DNA of 51,552 nucleotides from Bacteroidota bacterium (GTDB lineage Bacteria > Bacteroidota > Bacteroidia > AKYH767-A > OLB10), in contig JAFDWZ010000007.1 in assembly GCA_018268195.1 (NCBI GenBank), forward strand, positions 1-51,552, in the 5' to 3' direction. The notes beneath the pieces were generated by a model, which worked only from the letters and a program-made list of their open reading frames with translations, was not told the DNA's origin and searched no databases. Shown here one piece after another: positions 17,042 through 26,512 of the stretch; position 1 is the stretch's first letter; each line of letters opens with the position of its first letter. The translations under genes and the position numbers were made by a program.

Positions 17042-17416
17042 TTACATGTATGGATAAAAGGCATCTTCAATCATCTTCAGTTCTGAGCGGCCGTTGTGAA
17101 TTACAATGGAGATGATGTCATACCGTACTTCTACATCCAGATTATTTGAAATAATGTAATGGTCGGCAGCAGTTGCCAGAAAACGTTCTTTTGATTTTGT
17201 TACTCCGTCTTCAGGCTCACCGAAATAATCACCTGATCGTGTTTTAACTTCGACAATACACAATAGGTTGCCTTTGCGTGCAATAATATCAATCTCGAGT
17301 TTGCCAAACCTCCAGTTACGTTCTGCAATCTCATAGCCGTTTTTTTCGAGATACGCTACGGCCAGATTCTCTCCTTCACGGCCTAATTGTGCACTTACAT
17401 TATTTTTCTGATCCAT
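17042..17416 (-). CDS. yraN: YraN family (UPF0102) endonuclease-like protein
   Basis: A 124-residue protein of the restriction-endonuclease-like fold. Signatures are LGREGENLAVAYLEKNGYEI (residues 10-29), NWRFGKLEIDIIARKG and CIVEVKTRSGDYFGEPEDGVT; the E-x(n)-D-x(n)-E-V-K residues are the PD-(D/E)XK-type core. YraN proteins are near-universal in bacteria, thought to act on DNA (Holliday junction-type substrates are proposed), with the physiological role still unsettled. Its start overlaps the end of creD by 17 bp, implying translational coupling. Confidence 0.92.
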   Translation of the reverse strand: MDQKNNVSAQLGREGENLAVAYLEKNGYEIAERNWRFGKLEIDIIARKGNLLCIVEVKTRSGDYFGEPEDGVTKSKERFLATAADHYIISNNLDVEVRYDIISIVIHNGRSELKMIEDAFYPYM

Positions 17417-18740
17417 ACCAGTTAATCTTTCGCGACAGGTACATCACTAATGCCAGAACAATAAATAAACCGATACTGCCAAGTAACAGTGCATAATCCT
17501 GCATCTGAATAATAGAGAAGATAAATGTGTATAGTATTACTAACGAAAGAGTGAACAGCAGCGTAAGCTTTGTGCTGCTGAAAATTGTTTTGGTATATAA
17601 ACCAATCATGGCAATAATTGCAAGCGAAGAGAGAACATAAGCTTTGTTGAAGCTCATATATTCACTCAGCGAAAGCAACAATGTGTAGAACAGGCATAAT
17701 GCTACGCCCACCAGTATGTACTGAAACGGATGAATACGTTTACGGTTTAGTACTTCTATAAAAAAGAAAAGTGTGAATGAAAGGGTGATTAGCAGAATAG
17801 CATATTTGGCACTGCGATAGGTTTTTTGATAATTATCAACGGGGATAAGAAATTTTAATCCAAACGCAGATTCACTTATACCGGCAGGTACTCCTCGGAA
17901 TTTCTGACTATAGTTGCGGTTGAGATGAAAAACTTTCCATTGCGCATCAAAGCCTTTATTGCTTACGTGATGACTGTCGGGAAGAAATGCTCCGTCAAAA
18001 CTGGGGTCTTTCCATTTTGATTTAAGCGAAACTCGAGTTTCTTTTCCAAAAGGAAGAAAGTACATTTCCTTGCTGCCGTTCAGTTTGAGCGACATCGAAA
18101 AGCTCATTTTTCCGGAATCTTGTTTTGTTGATTCTGCCAAAGGCAATCTCACACTTACTCCTGACGGTTGTATATCGTGATTGTCAAGGCCGGGGTTGAA
18201 TTCAATGGTTTGTCCGTTCAGATTTAATGTCAATCGTTGTTTCACACCTCTGAGGTCTGATATTCCAAGAGTAATGGTTGCTTCTTTCCAAAGAATATCA
18301 TTTTCAGAAATGTTCCACTCTGAAAAATCAGGATATGAAAAACTTCCTTCAATAGCAATATTCGATTTGTAAACTACTGCTTCGTAAATACTCCTGTGTC
18401 TTATCTCAGGGTCAAAGTCTCCTGAAATATTTAATTCATCAGGAAGAAAATGTGCATAACGAACTTCGGAAATGCGTTTACCTTCATCATTGGTAAAAAC
18501 GGTGTTGTAAGGCACATTAATGATTGGGCCACTGATGGTTTGTGCATTACCCCATTTGTCTGAAATTTCGTTGACGGCATCTTCATGTGTGTTCTGCCTT
18601 TCCCTTATCAGGCTCTCCACCATGTTTGATGGAATCATCAGCAAGAGAATAAGTATTCCCATGCTAAGGAGTTTTACCATCACTGAATTTTTAAGCCAGT
18701 TGCTGAGTTTATCAAATAAAGAAGGCGTAGTATTTTCCAT
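17400..18740 (-). CDS. creD: Inner-membrane protein CreD
   Basis: A 446-residue inner-membrane protein of the CreD family. One membrane segment lies near the N-terminus (about 21-39, MVKLLSMGILILLLMIPSN), then a large periplasmic beta-rich domain beginning ERQNTHEDAVNEISDKWG, and about six further helices from residue 300 to the end. The family signature RERQxxxxxxxxEIxxxWG is clear. CreD belongs to the CreBC stress regulon in Enterobacteria, where it affects envelope integrity; no creBC genes are seen here. First gene of a probable operon with yraN and the NTF2-like gene. Confidence 0.92.
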   Translation of the reverse strand: MENTTPSLFDKLSNWLKNSVMVKLLSMGILILLLMIPSNMVESLIRERQNTHEDAVNEISDKWGNAQTISGPIINVPYNTVFTNDEGKRISEVRYAHFLPDELNISGDFDPEIRHRSIYEAVVYKSNIAIEGSFSYPDFSEWNISENDILWKEATITLGISDLRGVKQRLTLNLNGQTIEFNPGLDNHDIQPSGVSVRLPLAESTKQDSGKMSFSMSLKLNGSKEMYFLPFGKETRVSLKSKWKDPSFDGAFLPDSHHVSNKGFDAQWKVFHLNRNYSQKFRGVPAGISESAFGLKFLIPVDNYQKTYRSAKYAILLITLSFTLFFFIEVLNRKRIHPFQYILVGVALCLFYTLLLSLSEYMSFNKAYVLSSLAIIAMIGLYTKTIFSSTKLTLLFTLSLVILYTFIFSIIQMQDYALLLGSIGLFIVLALVMYLSRKINWYGSEK

Positions 18741-18847
18741 TTAATTTTATGGTTTGAATTTGTTGGTTAACTTAACGTGATAATATACGTAAGTGTTTTG
18801 GCTTCAAAAATAAGAAAATACTATGTTGATAAACTCAGCGTATCACA

Positions 18848-21800
18848 TCAGGCAATCAATTCGTTCTCCGGACCGGAAGCGTGCTTACCTTTTTTAAAAA
18901 TTCGTGCTTTCAGATTTTCGGACATGAGATACATTACCGGTACCAAAAATAATGTAAGGAATGTAGCAAACATCAACCCGAATATCATTGTCCAGGAGAG
19001 CGGACCCCAGAAGGAAGTACTGTCACCACCAATGAAAATGTGCGGATTGAATTCGGTGAAGAGCGTTACGAAATCTAAATTCAGACCGATAGCAAGAGGA
19101 ATCAAACCTAAGGAAGTAGCAGTAGCTGTAAGCAACACCGGAGTCATACGTGTGCGGCCTGCTTCAACAATAGCTTCATAAGGTCCGACACCTTGTTCGC
19201 GCAGCATCTCTGCAAACTCAATCAACAAAATTCCGTTTCGCACCACAATACCTGCAAGAGCTACAATTCCGATACCCGTCATCACGATAGAGAAGCTCAT
19301 TTTGAATAATGCAAATCCCAACAACACTCCTATGATACTGAAAAGTATTTCTGAGAGAATTATTATCGGTTTACCTATTGAGTTAAATTGAATAACGAGA
19401 ATAATAAATATCAGCCCTAATGAAATCAATAAGGCATTTCCGAGGAATGAAGTTGTTTCAGCCTGCTCTTCCTGAGAACCACCGAACTTAATATCTACAC
19501 CATCTGTTTTTGGAAACTGTTTTACGGCAGTCATCACATTGCTTACTACTTCTGCTTCACGACTTTGATAGTCGGTAAGCAGGTTAGACGAAATGGTGAC
19601 TATTCTTTTCTGATTTTTTCGTTTAATAACTCCGTAGGTGTTGTCGTACTTTATAGAGGCAAAGGATGCTATCGGCACACTGCGTATAATACCTCCCATA
19701 CCCATATCACGATACACCACTCTGATGCTGTTTAACAGACTTACATCGTAACGCTGATCTTGTTTATAGCGCAACATGATTTTGTATTCATCATTAAGGT
19801 CGCGGTATTTTGAAACCTCACGCCCCAGAACAGCCATATTAATTTCGCTACCTACCGAACCCGTAAAGATTCCGAGACGATTCATGTGTTCGCGGTCAAT
19901 GTCAAAAGTAATTTGAGGCTTACTGTCCTGTAAGTCGGATTTTAATTCTTCTACACCATCAATCCGTAATGAGTCGAGATAGCGTTTCAGATTTTTTGAT
20001 GTTTGTGCAATAGCCGTAAGGTCATCACCTGTAATTTCAATACTAATTGGTTTACCTACCGGAGGTCCACCTTGCTCTTGTGAAACGGTAATTTCAGCAC
20101 CCGGCACAACATTTTTTACTGCTTCTCGAATTTGATCAAGATATTTCACTGTTGATGCACCATGGCGCTTGCTGAATTCCACAAAAGCAACTTCAATCTT
20201 ACTTTTATTGGCATAATACCCCTGATCCTGGTCGGATGGGTCGGTTACATTTTCGCCCACACTGGCGATGACAGATTTTACTGCATCATTTTTTTCGCCA
20301 ATCACTGCATATACTTTTGACTCAAGAACCTTGGTAACAGAATCGGTATATGCCTGATCGGTACCAACAGGCAAAGAGGTGAAAACATAAATAAAGTTAG
20401 GGTCGCTTGACGGGAAGAAACTCATTCCGCCATTGCGAAGACTGATAGCAATGAATGATAATATCAGCAGTGCTATGGTGCCACCCATCATCCAGCCGGT
20501 ACGGTGCAATGCTTTTTCGAGAAGTCGAGAATAGGCTTGTTGAATAGCAGGCCATATTTTGGTTTGAAAAGCAAGGATGACTTTGTGCAACCAGAAACGA
20601 TGCATCAGATGTATCAGGAAAATAAACACTATGAAATTTCCCATGCCATAAACTCCTGTAATATAGAACAGTGCCGCAAAAGCAATAAAAATTACGGATG
20701 TTATCTTCAGGCCTTTATAGGGATCATGTCGTTCCTCATGTTTTTTCATAAAACTTACTGCAAACACCGGGTTAATGATATAAGCTACCACCAGAGATGC
20801 AAGTAAGGTGATGATAAGAGTGATAGGAAGGAAAAACATAAACTTTCCGATAATACCTTTCCAGAAAGCCAGAGGCACAAATGGTGCAAGCGTTGTGAGC
20901 GTTCCGGATAATACAGGAAGAAAAACCTCTCCTGTAGCCATCTTTGCTGCTCTCACAATATCCATTTTGCCATTTTCGAAAATACGATGGGTGTTTTCAA
21001 TAACCACAATGGCATCATCCACAACAATTCCAAGTGCAAGAAGGAATGAAAATAAAACGATAAAGTTGATGGTGAAACCAATCATCGGCAATACAAGAAA
21101 TGCCACACACATGGATAGCGGAACCGACAATGCTACGAAGAATGCATTGCTCACACCCATGAAAAACATCAGAACAAGCAATACCAGAATAAAACCAATA
21201 ATAATGGTATTGATTAAGTCGTGAAGCTGAATACGTGTACGTTCACTCTGATCACCGGTTAACACCACATTCAAATCTTTAGGCCAGTCATTAGCTTTAA
21301 TCTCATTTACTACATCTACAATTTTGTCAGATGCTTCAATCAGGTTTTCGCCTGAGCGTTTTACAATACTTAGCGTGATTACGTTTTTATGATTCAGTCG
21401 CGCATAACTTTCCTGCTCTTTGAAAGAGTCAACTACTTCAGCAACATCTTTCAGATAAACAGGTACACCCGTCATGGTTTTTACAACCAGATTTTTTATC
21501 TGATCAACATTGGTAAACTCACCCGTTACGCTTAATGACCTTCTGGTGCCATCTGACATTTTTACTCCACCTCCGGGCACAGTCATATTTTCATATTTAA
21601 CAGCATTTTGGATATCACCCATAGTTAAACCTGCAGCCTGCAGCTTGAGCATATCTACATTAATCTGTATTTCGCGTTCGAGTGCACCGATAATTTTTAC
21701 TTCCTTAACTTCTTTAAGACTTTCTAATTTATCTTTTGCATCATCAGCATATTTTTTAAGTTTAGCAAGGTCGTAATCGCCATAAAGATTTACAGCCATG

Positions 21801-22237
21801 ATAGGCAAATCAGAAAAGTTTACTTCGATGATATCCGGTTCATTAGGTAAATCCTGCGGTAAATCACCGCGGGCTTTATCCACAGCATCTTTGACTTTGC
21901 GTTTAGCTTCATCAATTTTTACTTCGCTGTTAAATTCAACAACAATGCTACAGTAATCCTGATTGGCACTACTGGTAATTTTTTTAACACCTGAAATTCC
22001 TTTGCACTGCTTTTCAATATGACGTACAACAAGATTCTCCATATCCTTGGGTGAAGTACCCGGATAAACCACACTCACATAAATATTAGGCAGAGAAATA
22101 TCAGGATAACTTTCTTTTGGAATACTGATATAGGCCATTATCCCCATTATCGAAATAATGACCGTTATTACATATATAGCCGTTCTGTTATCTATTGACC
22201 ACGAAGAGGGCTTAAACTCTTTAAAAATGTCCTTCAT
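18848..22237 (-). CDS. RND efflux pump inner-membrane permease (AcrB/HAE1-like)
   Basis: A 1129-residue proton-driven exporter, last gene of the tetR-tolC-adaptor-permease operon. The N-terminal helix is followed by ISIPKESYPDISLPNIYVSV and the first porter domain. TM4 carries GIVVDDAIVVIENTHRIF, the proton-relay Asp pair (about residue 410). The usual second half repeats after about residue 580. Between TM6 and TM7 (about residues 500-560) there are two extra hydrophobic segments, around ITSVIFIAFAALFYITGVYG and NFIVFIFLIHLMHRFW, suggesting 14 rather than 12 membrane helices. Substrate class is not readable from sequence; the HAE1-like Asp-Asp argues against a pure heavy-metal pump. Confidence 0.95.
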   Translation of the reverse strand: MKDIFKEFKPSSWSIDNRTAIYVITVIISIMGIMAYISIPKESYPDISLPNIYVSVVYPGTSPKDMENLVVRHIEKQCKGISGVKKITSSANQDYCSIVVEFNSEVKIDEAKRKVKDAVDKARGDLPQDLPNEPDIIEVNFSDLPIMAVNLYGDYDLAKLKKYADDAKDKLESLKEVKEVKIIGALEREIQINVDMLKLQAAGLTMGDIQNAVKYENMTVPGGGVKMSDGTRRSLSVTGEFTNVDQIKNLVVKTMTGVPVYLKDVAEVVDSFKEQESYARLNHKNVITLSIVKRSGENLIEASDKIVDVVNEIKANDWPKDLNVVLTGDQSERTRIQLHDLINTIIIGFILVLLVLMFFMGVSNAFFVALSVPLSMCVAFLVLPMIGFTINFIVLFSFLLALGIVVDDAIVVIENTHRIFENGKMDIVRAAKMATGEVFLPVLSGTLTTLAPFVPLAFWKGIIGKFMFFLPITLIITLLASLVVAYIINPVFAVSFMKKHEERHDPYKGLKITSVIFIAFAALFYITGVYGMGNFIVFIFLIHLMHRFWLHKVILAFQTKIWPAIQQAYSRLLEKALHRTGWMMGGTIALLILSFIAISLRNGGMSFFPSSDPNFIYVFTSLPVGTDQAYTDSVTKVLESKVYAVIGEKNDAVKSVIASVGENVTDPSDQDQGYYANKSKIEVAFVEFSKRHGASTVKYLDQIREAVKNVVPGAEITVSQEQGGPPVGKPISIEITGDDLTAIAQTSKNLKRYLDSLRIDGVEELKSDLQDSKPQITFDIDREHMNRLGIFTGSVGSEINMAVLGREVSKYRDLNDEYKIMLRYKQDQRYDVSLLNSIRVVYRDMGMGGIIRSVPIASFASIKYDNTYGVIKRKNQKRIVTISSNLLTDYQSREAEVVSNVMTAVKQFPKTDGVDIKFGGSQEEQAETTSFLGNALLISLGLIFIILVIQFNSIGKPIIILSEILFSIIGVLLGFALFKMSFSIVMTGIGIVALAGIVVRNGILLIEFAEMLREQGVGPYEAIVEAGRTRMTPVLLTATATSLGLIPLAIGLNLDFVTLFTEFNPHIFIGGDSTSFWGPLSWTMIFGLMFATFLTLFLVPVMYLMSENLKARIFKKGKHASGPENELIA

Positions 22238-22250
22238 AAAATTTTCCGGA

Positions 22251-23369
22251 TTATAATTTTATCAAATCACCTTCAATTAGGCTCTGATATCCTGTTGTTA
22301 TTACTTTATCGCCCTGATTCAGTCCTTCTGTTATTTCAACAGTGCCGTTGTATGTCAAACCTGTTTTCACCTGCTTACGCATTGCAGTCATTTTGCCGTT
22401 TTTGTTTTCGGCAACAAACACATATTCTCCATCAAGTCCTTTCTGAACTACATTTACCGGCAACGAAAGAGTTTTTTCATTGGTGTAATCAGCAATTTTT
22501 AATACTGCAAGCATATTTGGCCTCAATATATTTTCCTTATTATTAAGTCTTACTTCCACATTGAAAGTACGGTTCATGTTATTGATGGCATTGCCTGAAT
22601 AAGACACCTTGGTGTTTATTTCTTTATTCAGATCAGGAAACTGTACCAATGCATTGTCATTTTTATGAACGCGGGTGATATACGCTTCGGGAAGTTCGCC
22701 TTTTATCTTCAGCATATTCAGATTTACAATACGAATAGCAGGCACCTGAGGCGATACAACCTGACCGGCTTTAATATTTACAATATCCACTGTTCCGTCA
22801 AAAGGAGCTTTGATGCGTGTAAGTTCCCACTGTTCGCGATAGTTTGCCAAACGTTTCTCAGCACTTTCTTTGGTAGTTTTTGCTTGCAGATATTGTATTT
22901 CACTTCCTATCTGTTGATCCCAAAGATTTTTTTGTCGCTGATAAACTGTGGTTGCAAGGTCAACAGCGCTTTGCAACTCACCTATTGTCTGCAACATTAT
23001 TTTATCATCAAGTGTTGCAAGTATCTGTCCTTTTTTCACATGGTCACCGGCCTTCACATTAATGGCTGTTACTGTTCCTGACGACATGGGATTCAACATT
23101 ACATCTTCATCACCTTCCACATTGGCCTGCACTTCCAGATAGTGTGTAAAAGTGTGTTGTTGCATTTCTGTTACTGCAACGTTTTTATATTTCTCACTCT
23201 TTGAAGTATCTGTTGCTGCAATCTCATCTTCCAAATTGCGGATTTGTTCGGTTAGTTCTGCCTGTTGTTTTTTCAACTTATCTAACTTACTTTTTTTCTG
23301 ATCCAGGTTTCCTCCTCCGCATGATGACAGCAGTATCAATATTCCGACAGAGGCTATAAGCTTATTCAT
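22251..23369 (-). CDS. RND efflux periplasmic adaptor (membrane-fusion lipoprotein)
   Basis: A 372-residue adaptor that links the permease to the TolC-like channel. Signal peptide with lipobox LSSC (Cys17), then a charged helix KKSKLDKLKKQQAELTEQI (about 25-45) that may form an additional coiled coil. The HlyD-like lipoyl domain includes VEGDEDVMLNPMSSGTVTAI and VKAGDHVKKGQILATLD (about 85-115), followed by an alpha-hairpin (about 120-170) and the second lipoyl half APFDGTVDIVNIKAGQVVS. It precedes the permease by 13 bp in the same operon. Confidence 0.93.
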   Translation of the reverse strand: MNKLIASVGILILLSSCGGGNLDQKKSKLDKLKKQQAELTEQIRNLEDEIAATDTSKSEKYKNVAVTEMQQHTFTHYLEVQANVEGDEDVMLNPMSSGTVTAINVKAGDHVKKGQILATLDDKIMLQTIGELQSAVDLATTVYQRQKNLWDQQIGSEIQYLQAKTTKESAEKRLANYREQWELTRIKAPFDGTVDIVNIKAGQVVSPQVPAIRIVNLNMLKIKGELPEAYITRVHKNDNALVQFPDLNKEINTKVSYSGNAINNMNRTFNVEVRLNNKENILRPNMLAVLKIADYTNEKTLSLPVNVVQKGLDGEYVFVAENKNGKMTAMRKQVKTGLTYNGTVEITEGLNQGDKVITTGYQSLIEGDLIKL

Positions 23370-23394
23370 AATCTGTGTTTATGTTAGTGATGTT

Positions 23395-24744
23395 TTAATT
23401 TTTTATCAATGTTCCTGTAGCTTTTGCATAGTCAACTTTTGCTATGTAAGCTTCTATTAATGCTGTATAATAATTTGTTTCAGCAACCTTCAATGCAGTT
23501 TCTGCATCCATAACTTCGAGGCTGCTGCCTACACCTTCTTCAAATTTCTTTTTGGTGATGCGTGCAACATCTGCTGCAAGTTTTCTGTTTTCGCCTTGTG
23601 TATCCAGCGAAGCAAGTGCATTTATAAGTGATGTGCGTGCAGTTTGTACTTCCAGTTGCAATCCCTGCGACACGGATTGGATAGTGTTGTCAATTTTATC
23701 AACTGCAAACCGAGCCTGTTTTACACGTGATGCTTTCTGAAAACCATCAAACACAGGTACAGTAAGTTTCAATCCAACTAATGAGGTACGATACCAGGGT
23801 TTGTTTTCAAATATGTCGAAGTCATTGCGTGAAGCATTTACGCTGTATGAACCAAATGCAGCAAGTGATGGCAAGTAGGCAACACGTTTTAATTTTAAAT
23901 CTATCTGAAGCAATCGTTTGGTGGTTTGCAACACATCCATTTCAATACGGTTGTTTACATCAATTGTATCGGCCGGATTAATCATGGTGGTTGATTTGAT
24001 ATCTTCCAGTTTGTCGGTAAGCGTAAGTTCATCCTGTACGTTGGCTCCAATCTGAAATTTCAGCAGATTGACAGACAGAGTAACCATTCGGTCTAATTTT
24101 TCTTTCTCTGTTATGATGTTATTGTAGGCAAGTACAGTCCGGTCATAATCTATTTTTTCGGCAAAGCCATTATCATAAGTGGCTTTCATATCATCACGCA
24201 ATTTTTTCAGTCGTTTGACATTGGCATCCAGAATTTGCGTTTGCTCCTGAAGAATTAATACGTTGTAGTAAGCTTTACTCACGGTTGCCGCCAGATCTGT
24301 TTTGGTCTGATTTACCTGTTTGTGCATCAGGTCAACATACATGCGCGAAGCTTTTAAGCCAACCAGATAAGAACCGTCAAATAATAGTTGTGATGCAGTC
24401 AATCCTGCTGTTGAAGAATAATTCTGACCAAACTGTACAGGGTAAAAAGAGCCGGGATCTCCACCAAAAAATTCACCCGGTACAAAGGTGGTAGGAATAT
24501 CAATAAATTTGGTAATGTCGGCACTGCCATTGATTTGGGGTAAACCTATTCCCAGCAGTTCATCCGATTTTTCTTTTGCAATTTTCTTGTCGAGTTCAGC
24601 ATTTTTAACGCTTACCTGATTTTTTATGGCAAAATCAACCGCTTGCTGCAGCGAAAAAGCATATTGGTTTTTATTTGTTTGCTGTGCCGAAATCTGAAAG
24701 GTGATCAGTACAAAAACAGGTAGTAATTTAAATTTTTTCAGCAT
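23395..24744 (-). CDS. TolC-family outer-membrane efflux channel
   Basis: A 449-residue outer-membrane factor. The signal peptide ends at ISAQQ (about residue 21), followed by YAFSLQQAVDFAIKNQVSVKNAE, the standard OEP opening. Two long helical repeats are visible: the first with GLTASQLLFDGSYLVGLKAS and SKAYYNVLILQEQTQIL, the second with LTVPVFDGFQKASRVKQAR and TARTSLINALASLDTQ, ending with GVGSSLEVMDAETALKVAETNY. It trimerises to form the exit duct for the adjacent RND pump. It follows tetR by 12 bp. Confidence 0.94.
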   Translation of the reverse strand: MLKKFKLLPVFVLITFQISAQQTNKNQYAFSLQQAVDFAIKNQVSVKNAELDKKIAKEKSDELLGIGLPQINGSADITKFIDIPTTFVPGEFFGGDPGSFYPVQFGQNYSSTAGLTASQLLFDGSYLVGLKASRMYVDLMHKQVNQTKTDLAATVSKAYYNVLILQEQTQILDANVKRLKKLRDDMKATYDNGFAEKIDYDRTVLAYNNIITEKEKLDRMVTLSVNLLKFQIGANVQDELTLTDKLEDIKSTTMINPADTIDVNNRIEMDVLQTTKRLLQIDLKLKRVAYLPSLAAFGSYSVNASRNDFDIFENKPWYRTSLVGLKLTVPVFDGFQKASRVKQARFAVDKIDNTIQSVSQGLQLEVQTARTSLINALASLDTQGENRKLAADVARITKKKFEEGVGSSLEVMDAETALKVAETNYYTALIEAYIAKVDYAKATGTLIKN

Positions 24745-24756
24745 AATGTTTTGCGA

Positions 24757-25371
24757 TTAATCTTCGTCTGTAATGTTTTTATATTTATTAATAAGCCTGT
24801 GTCCTTTAACAGTAACTATTCCATGTAAGAAATGATCGAGCAGTGCTAACTGTACTTCATGTATTTTAAACTGTGAGGGAGGAAAAACCTCTGCATTCAT
24901 TCCCATTGCAACTTCTTCCAGACGTAGCCTAACCAATATCTTGAGATTGATATCCGGGCGGTAAAGTTGTTCTGCAATTCCCTTTTTAAGATTTTTTTCG
25001 ATGGTGGCAGCTATACTTTCTTCTTTAAACTTTAAAAAAAGTTTCCATGTTTTGGGATAATAGCGTTGCATATCATCAAACAAAACCGGATTTAAATTTG
25101 AAAATGTTTCATGCAGTTTTTGCATGGAAATAATAATTTCATGAATGGCATCCTTGCTTTCCTGCGAATATTCCTTCAGCATACAGCGATTTTCATTCAG
25201 AAAATTTTCACATGATTTCTGCACAATCTCGTCTTTATCTTTAAAACAGGCATAAATCGTTTTCTTGGAAACAGCAAGATGATTTGCAATGTCATCCATA
25301 GTTACCCTGCGGATTCCTTGACGGAAAAACATTCCTAATGATTCAGTAAGTATTCTTTCTTTAATGTCCAT
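24757..25371 (-). CDS. TetR/AcrR-family repressor of the RND efflux operon
   Basis: A 204-residue one-component regulator. The N-terminal DNA-binding domain is MDIKERILTESLGMFFRQG and then VTMDDIANHLAVSKKTIYACF (residues 24-44), the classic TetR HTH; the remaining ~150 helical residues form the ligand/dimer domain. I choose the ATG at 25371: an in-frame GTG at 25389 would overlap the -7 box. It is the first gene of the efflux operon (12 bp to tolC), so it likely represses its own promoter and the pump until an effector binds. A palindromic operator is seen between the promoter boxes (25398-25416). Confidence 0.93.
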   Translation of the reverse strand: MDIKERILTESLGMFFRQGIRRVTMDDIANHLAVSKKTIYACFKDKDEIVQKSCENFLNENRCMLKEYSQESKDAIHEIIISMQKLHETFSNLNPVLFDDMQRYYPKTWKLFLKFKEESIAATIEKNLKKGIAEQLYRPDINLKILVRLRLEEVAMGMNAEVFPPSQFKIHEVQLALLDHFLHGIVTVKGHRLINKYKNITDED

Positions 25372-25388
25372 TTCGTTAAAAACGGCCA

Positions 25389-25419
25389 CAAAACTCAGGA
25401 AACTATTTTAGTTTTCAAA
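25389..25419 (-). promoter_or_regulatory. Efflux operon promoter: TTTG-N19-GAGTTTTG
   Basis: On the minus strand, TTTG (25416-25419) is followed after 19 bp by GAGTTTTG (25389-25396), 7/8 of the -7 box TAnnTTTG counting the free positions. Spacing is exactly as expected for Bacteroidota primary-sigma promoters. The tetR ATG lies 17 bp downstream of the -7 box. Confidence 0.6.
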
Positions 25420-25425
25420 GTTTCC
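25398..25425. promoter_or_regulatory. Probable TetR operator (inverted repeat)
   Basis: GGAAACTA-TTT-TAGTTTTC (25398-25416) is a near-perfect palindrome: the inner 15 bp are perfect and 7 of 8 bases in each arm match. A second inverted copy of GGAAACT (AGTTTCC, 25419-25425) follows. The palindrome occupies the spacer between the -33 and -7 boxes, the ideal position for repression by the adjacent TetR protein. Confidence 0.6.
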
Positions 25426-25480
25426 AAACAAAAAAGGTCAGGCTTTAACTGTTTTTAACTAAAAATACAATTTTGGATTT

Positions 25481-26491
25481 TTACTGAAACAACTGTTTGC
25501 TCATACCCAGCCATTCCAAAGCTGAGCCATGCAGAAGTTGTTCTTTAATCTTAATGTCTAAATTCATTTCTTTAATCAGCTTGCCCGGAATATTTTCGCC
25601 TAACGGAAAAGGATAATCACTTCCAAGTGCAATGCGGTTGGCTCCTGCAAACTGAATTAAATAGCGTAACATATTCTCATCATGCACCAATGAATCGAAA
25701 TAAAATTTTCCGATATACTTTTCGGGTGAATGTGGGTTGTCAATGGCCACTAAATCGGGTCGGCAGTCAAAACCATGTTTTATACGTCCAAAGGTAGAAG
25801 GGAAACTACCGCCACCATGAGCAAAAGCTATGCGCAGGTTGGGTAATCGTTCCAGCACACCTCCAAAAATCAATGAACAAATGGCACGAGATGATTCAGC
25901 AGGCATACCCACAAGCCATGGAAGCCAGTAACGCTGCATTTGTTGTTGTCCCATCATATCCCAGGGGTGAACAAATACAGGCATGTTCAATTCTTCGCAG
26001 GCCTGAAAAACCGGAAATAAATTTTCGTCATTCAGATTCCAATCGTTAACATGGGTGCCAATTTGTATTCCGCTAAGCCCTGATTTTTTGCAACGTTCTA
26101 ATTCTTTAACTGCCAGGTCGGGAGCTTGCATTGGCAATGTTGCCAATCCAACAAATCGTTTCGGAAATTGATGAACGATGTTTGCAATATGGTCATTCAG
26201 AAATTCGGATAAGGATAAAGCATCATGTGGTTTTGCCCAATACGAGAACATCACCGGCACGGTACTTAAAACCTGAACATGCACCTGGTGCTCATCACAT
26301 TCCCGCATACGCGTAGTTGCATCCCAGCAGTTGCTTTCAATCTCTCTGAAAAAAGTTCCGTCATCGCGTAACATACGGGCACAGCATGATTTATGATGAT
26401 CGAGTTGGATAAATCCACCATAACCGAATTTGCTTTTCCAGTCAGGAAGGTTTTCGGGAAGAATGTGCGTGTGTATATCAATAGTAAGCAT
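25481..26491 (-). CDS. 2-amino-3-carboxymuconate-6-semialdehyde decarboxylase (ACMSD)
   Basis: A 336-residue metal-dependent amidohydrolase-fold decarboxylase; 336 residues is also the length of human ACMSD. It converts 2-amino-3-carboxymuconate 6-semialdehyde to 2-aminomuconate 6-semialdehyde, diverting the kynurenine or nitrobenzoate route from quinolinate. Zinc ligands are in DIHTHILP (His7, His9), VFVHPWDM, and GSDYPFPLGE. Highly specific segments include STVPVMFSYWAKP, RFVGLATLPMQAP, and YWLPWLVGMPAE. The ATG at 26491 is preferred over one 21 codons upstream because it sits 21 bp after a perfect -7 box. No other kynurenine-pathway gene is in the window. Confidence 0.93.
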   Translation of the reverse strand: MLTIDIHTHILPENLPDWKSKFGYGGFIQLDHHKSCCARMLRDDGTFFREIESNCWDATTRMRECDEHQVHVQVLSTVPVMFSYWAKPHDALSLSEFLNDHIANIVHQFPKRFVGLATLPMQAPDLAVKELERCKKSGLSGIQIGTHVNDWNLNDENLFPVFQACEELNMPVFVHPWDMMGQQQMQRYWLPWLVGMPAESSRAICSLIFGGVLERLPNLRIAFAHGGGSFPSTFGRIKHGFDCRPDLVAIDNPHSPEKYIGKFYFDSLVHDENMLRYLIQFAGANRIALGSDYPFPLGENIPGKLIKEMNLDIKIKEQLLHGSALEWLGMSKQLFQ

Positions 26492-26512
26492 GTCGGTGAG
26501 TATAATATGCTG

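Noticed and set aside
18766..18792. GTTAACTTAAC palindrome and ACGT inverted repeat upstream of creD
   Set aside because: Short, overlapping and without a recognisable promoter box; not enough to call an operator.
18777..19181. 134-codon plus-strand frame opposite the RND permease
   Set aside because: It covers the conserved C-terminal permease codons on the other strand and has no start signal or family pattern.
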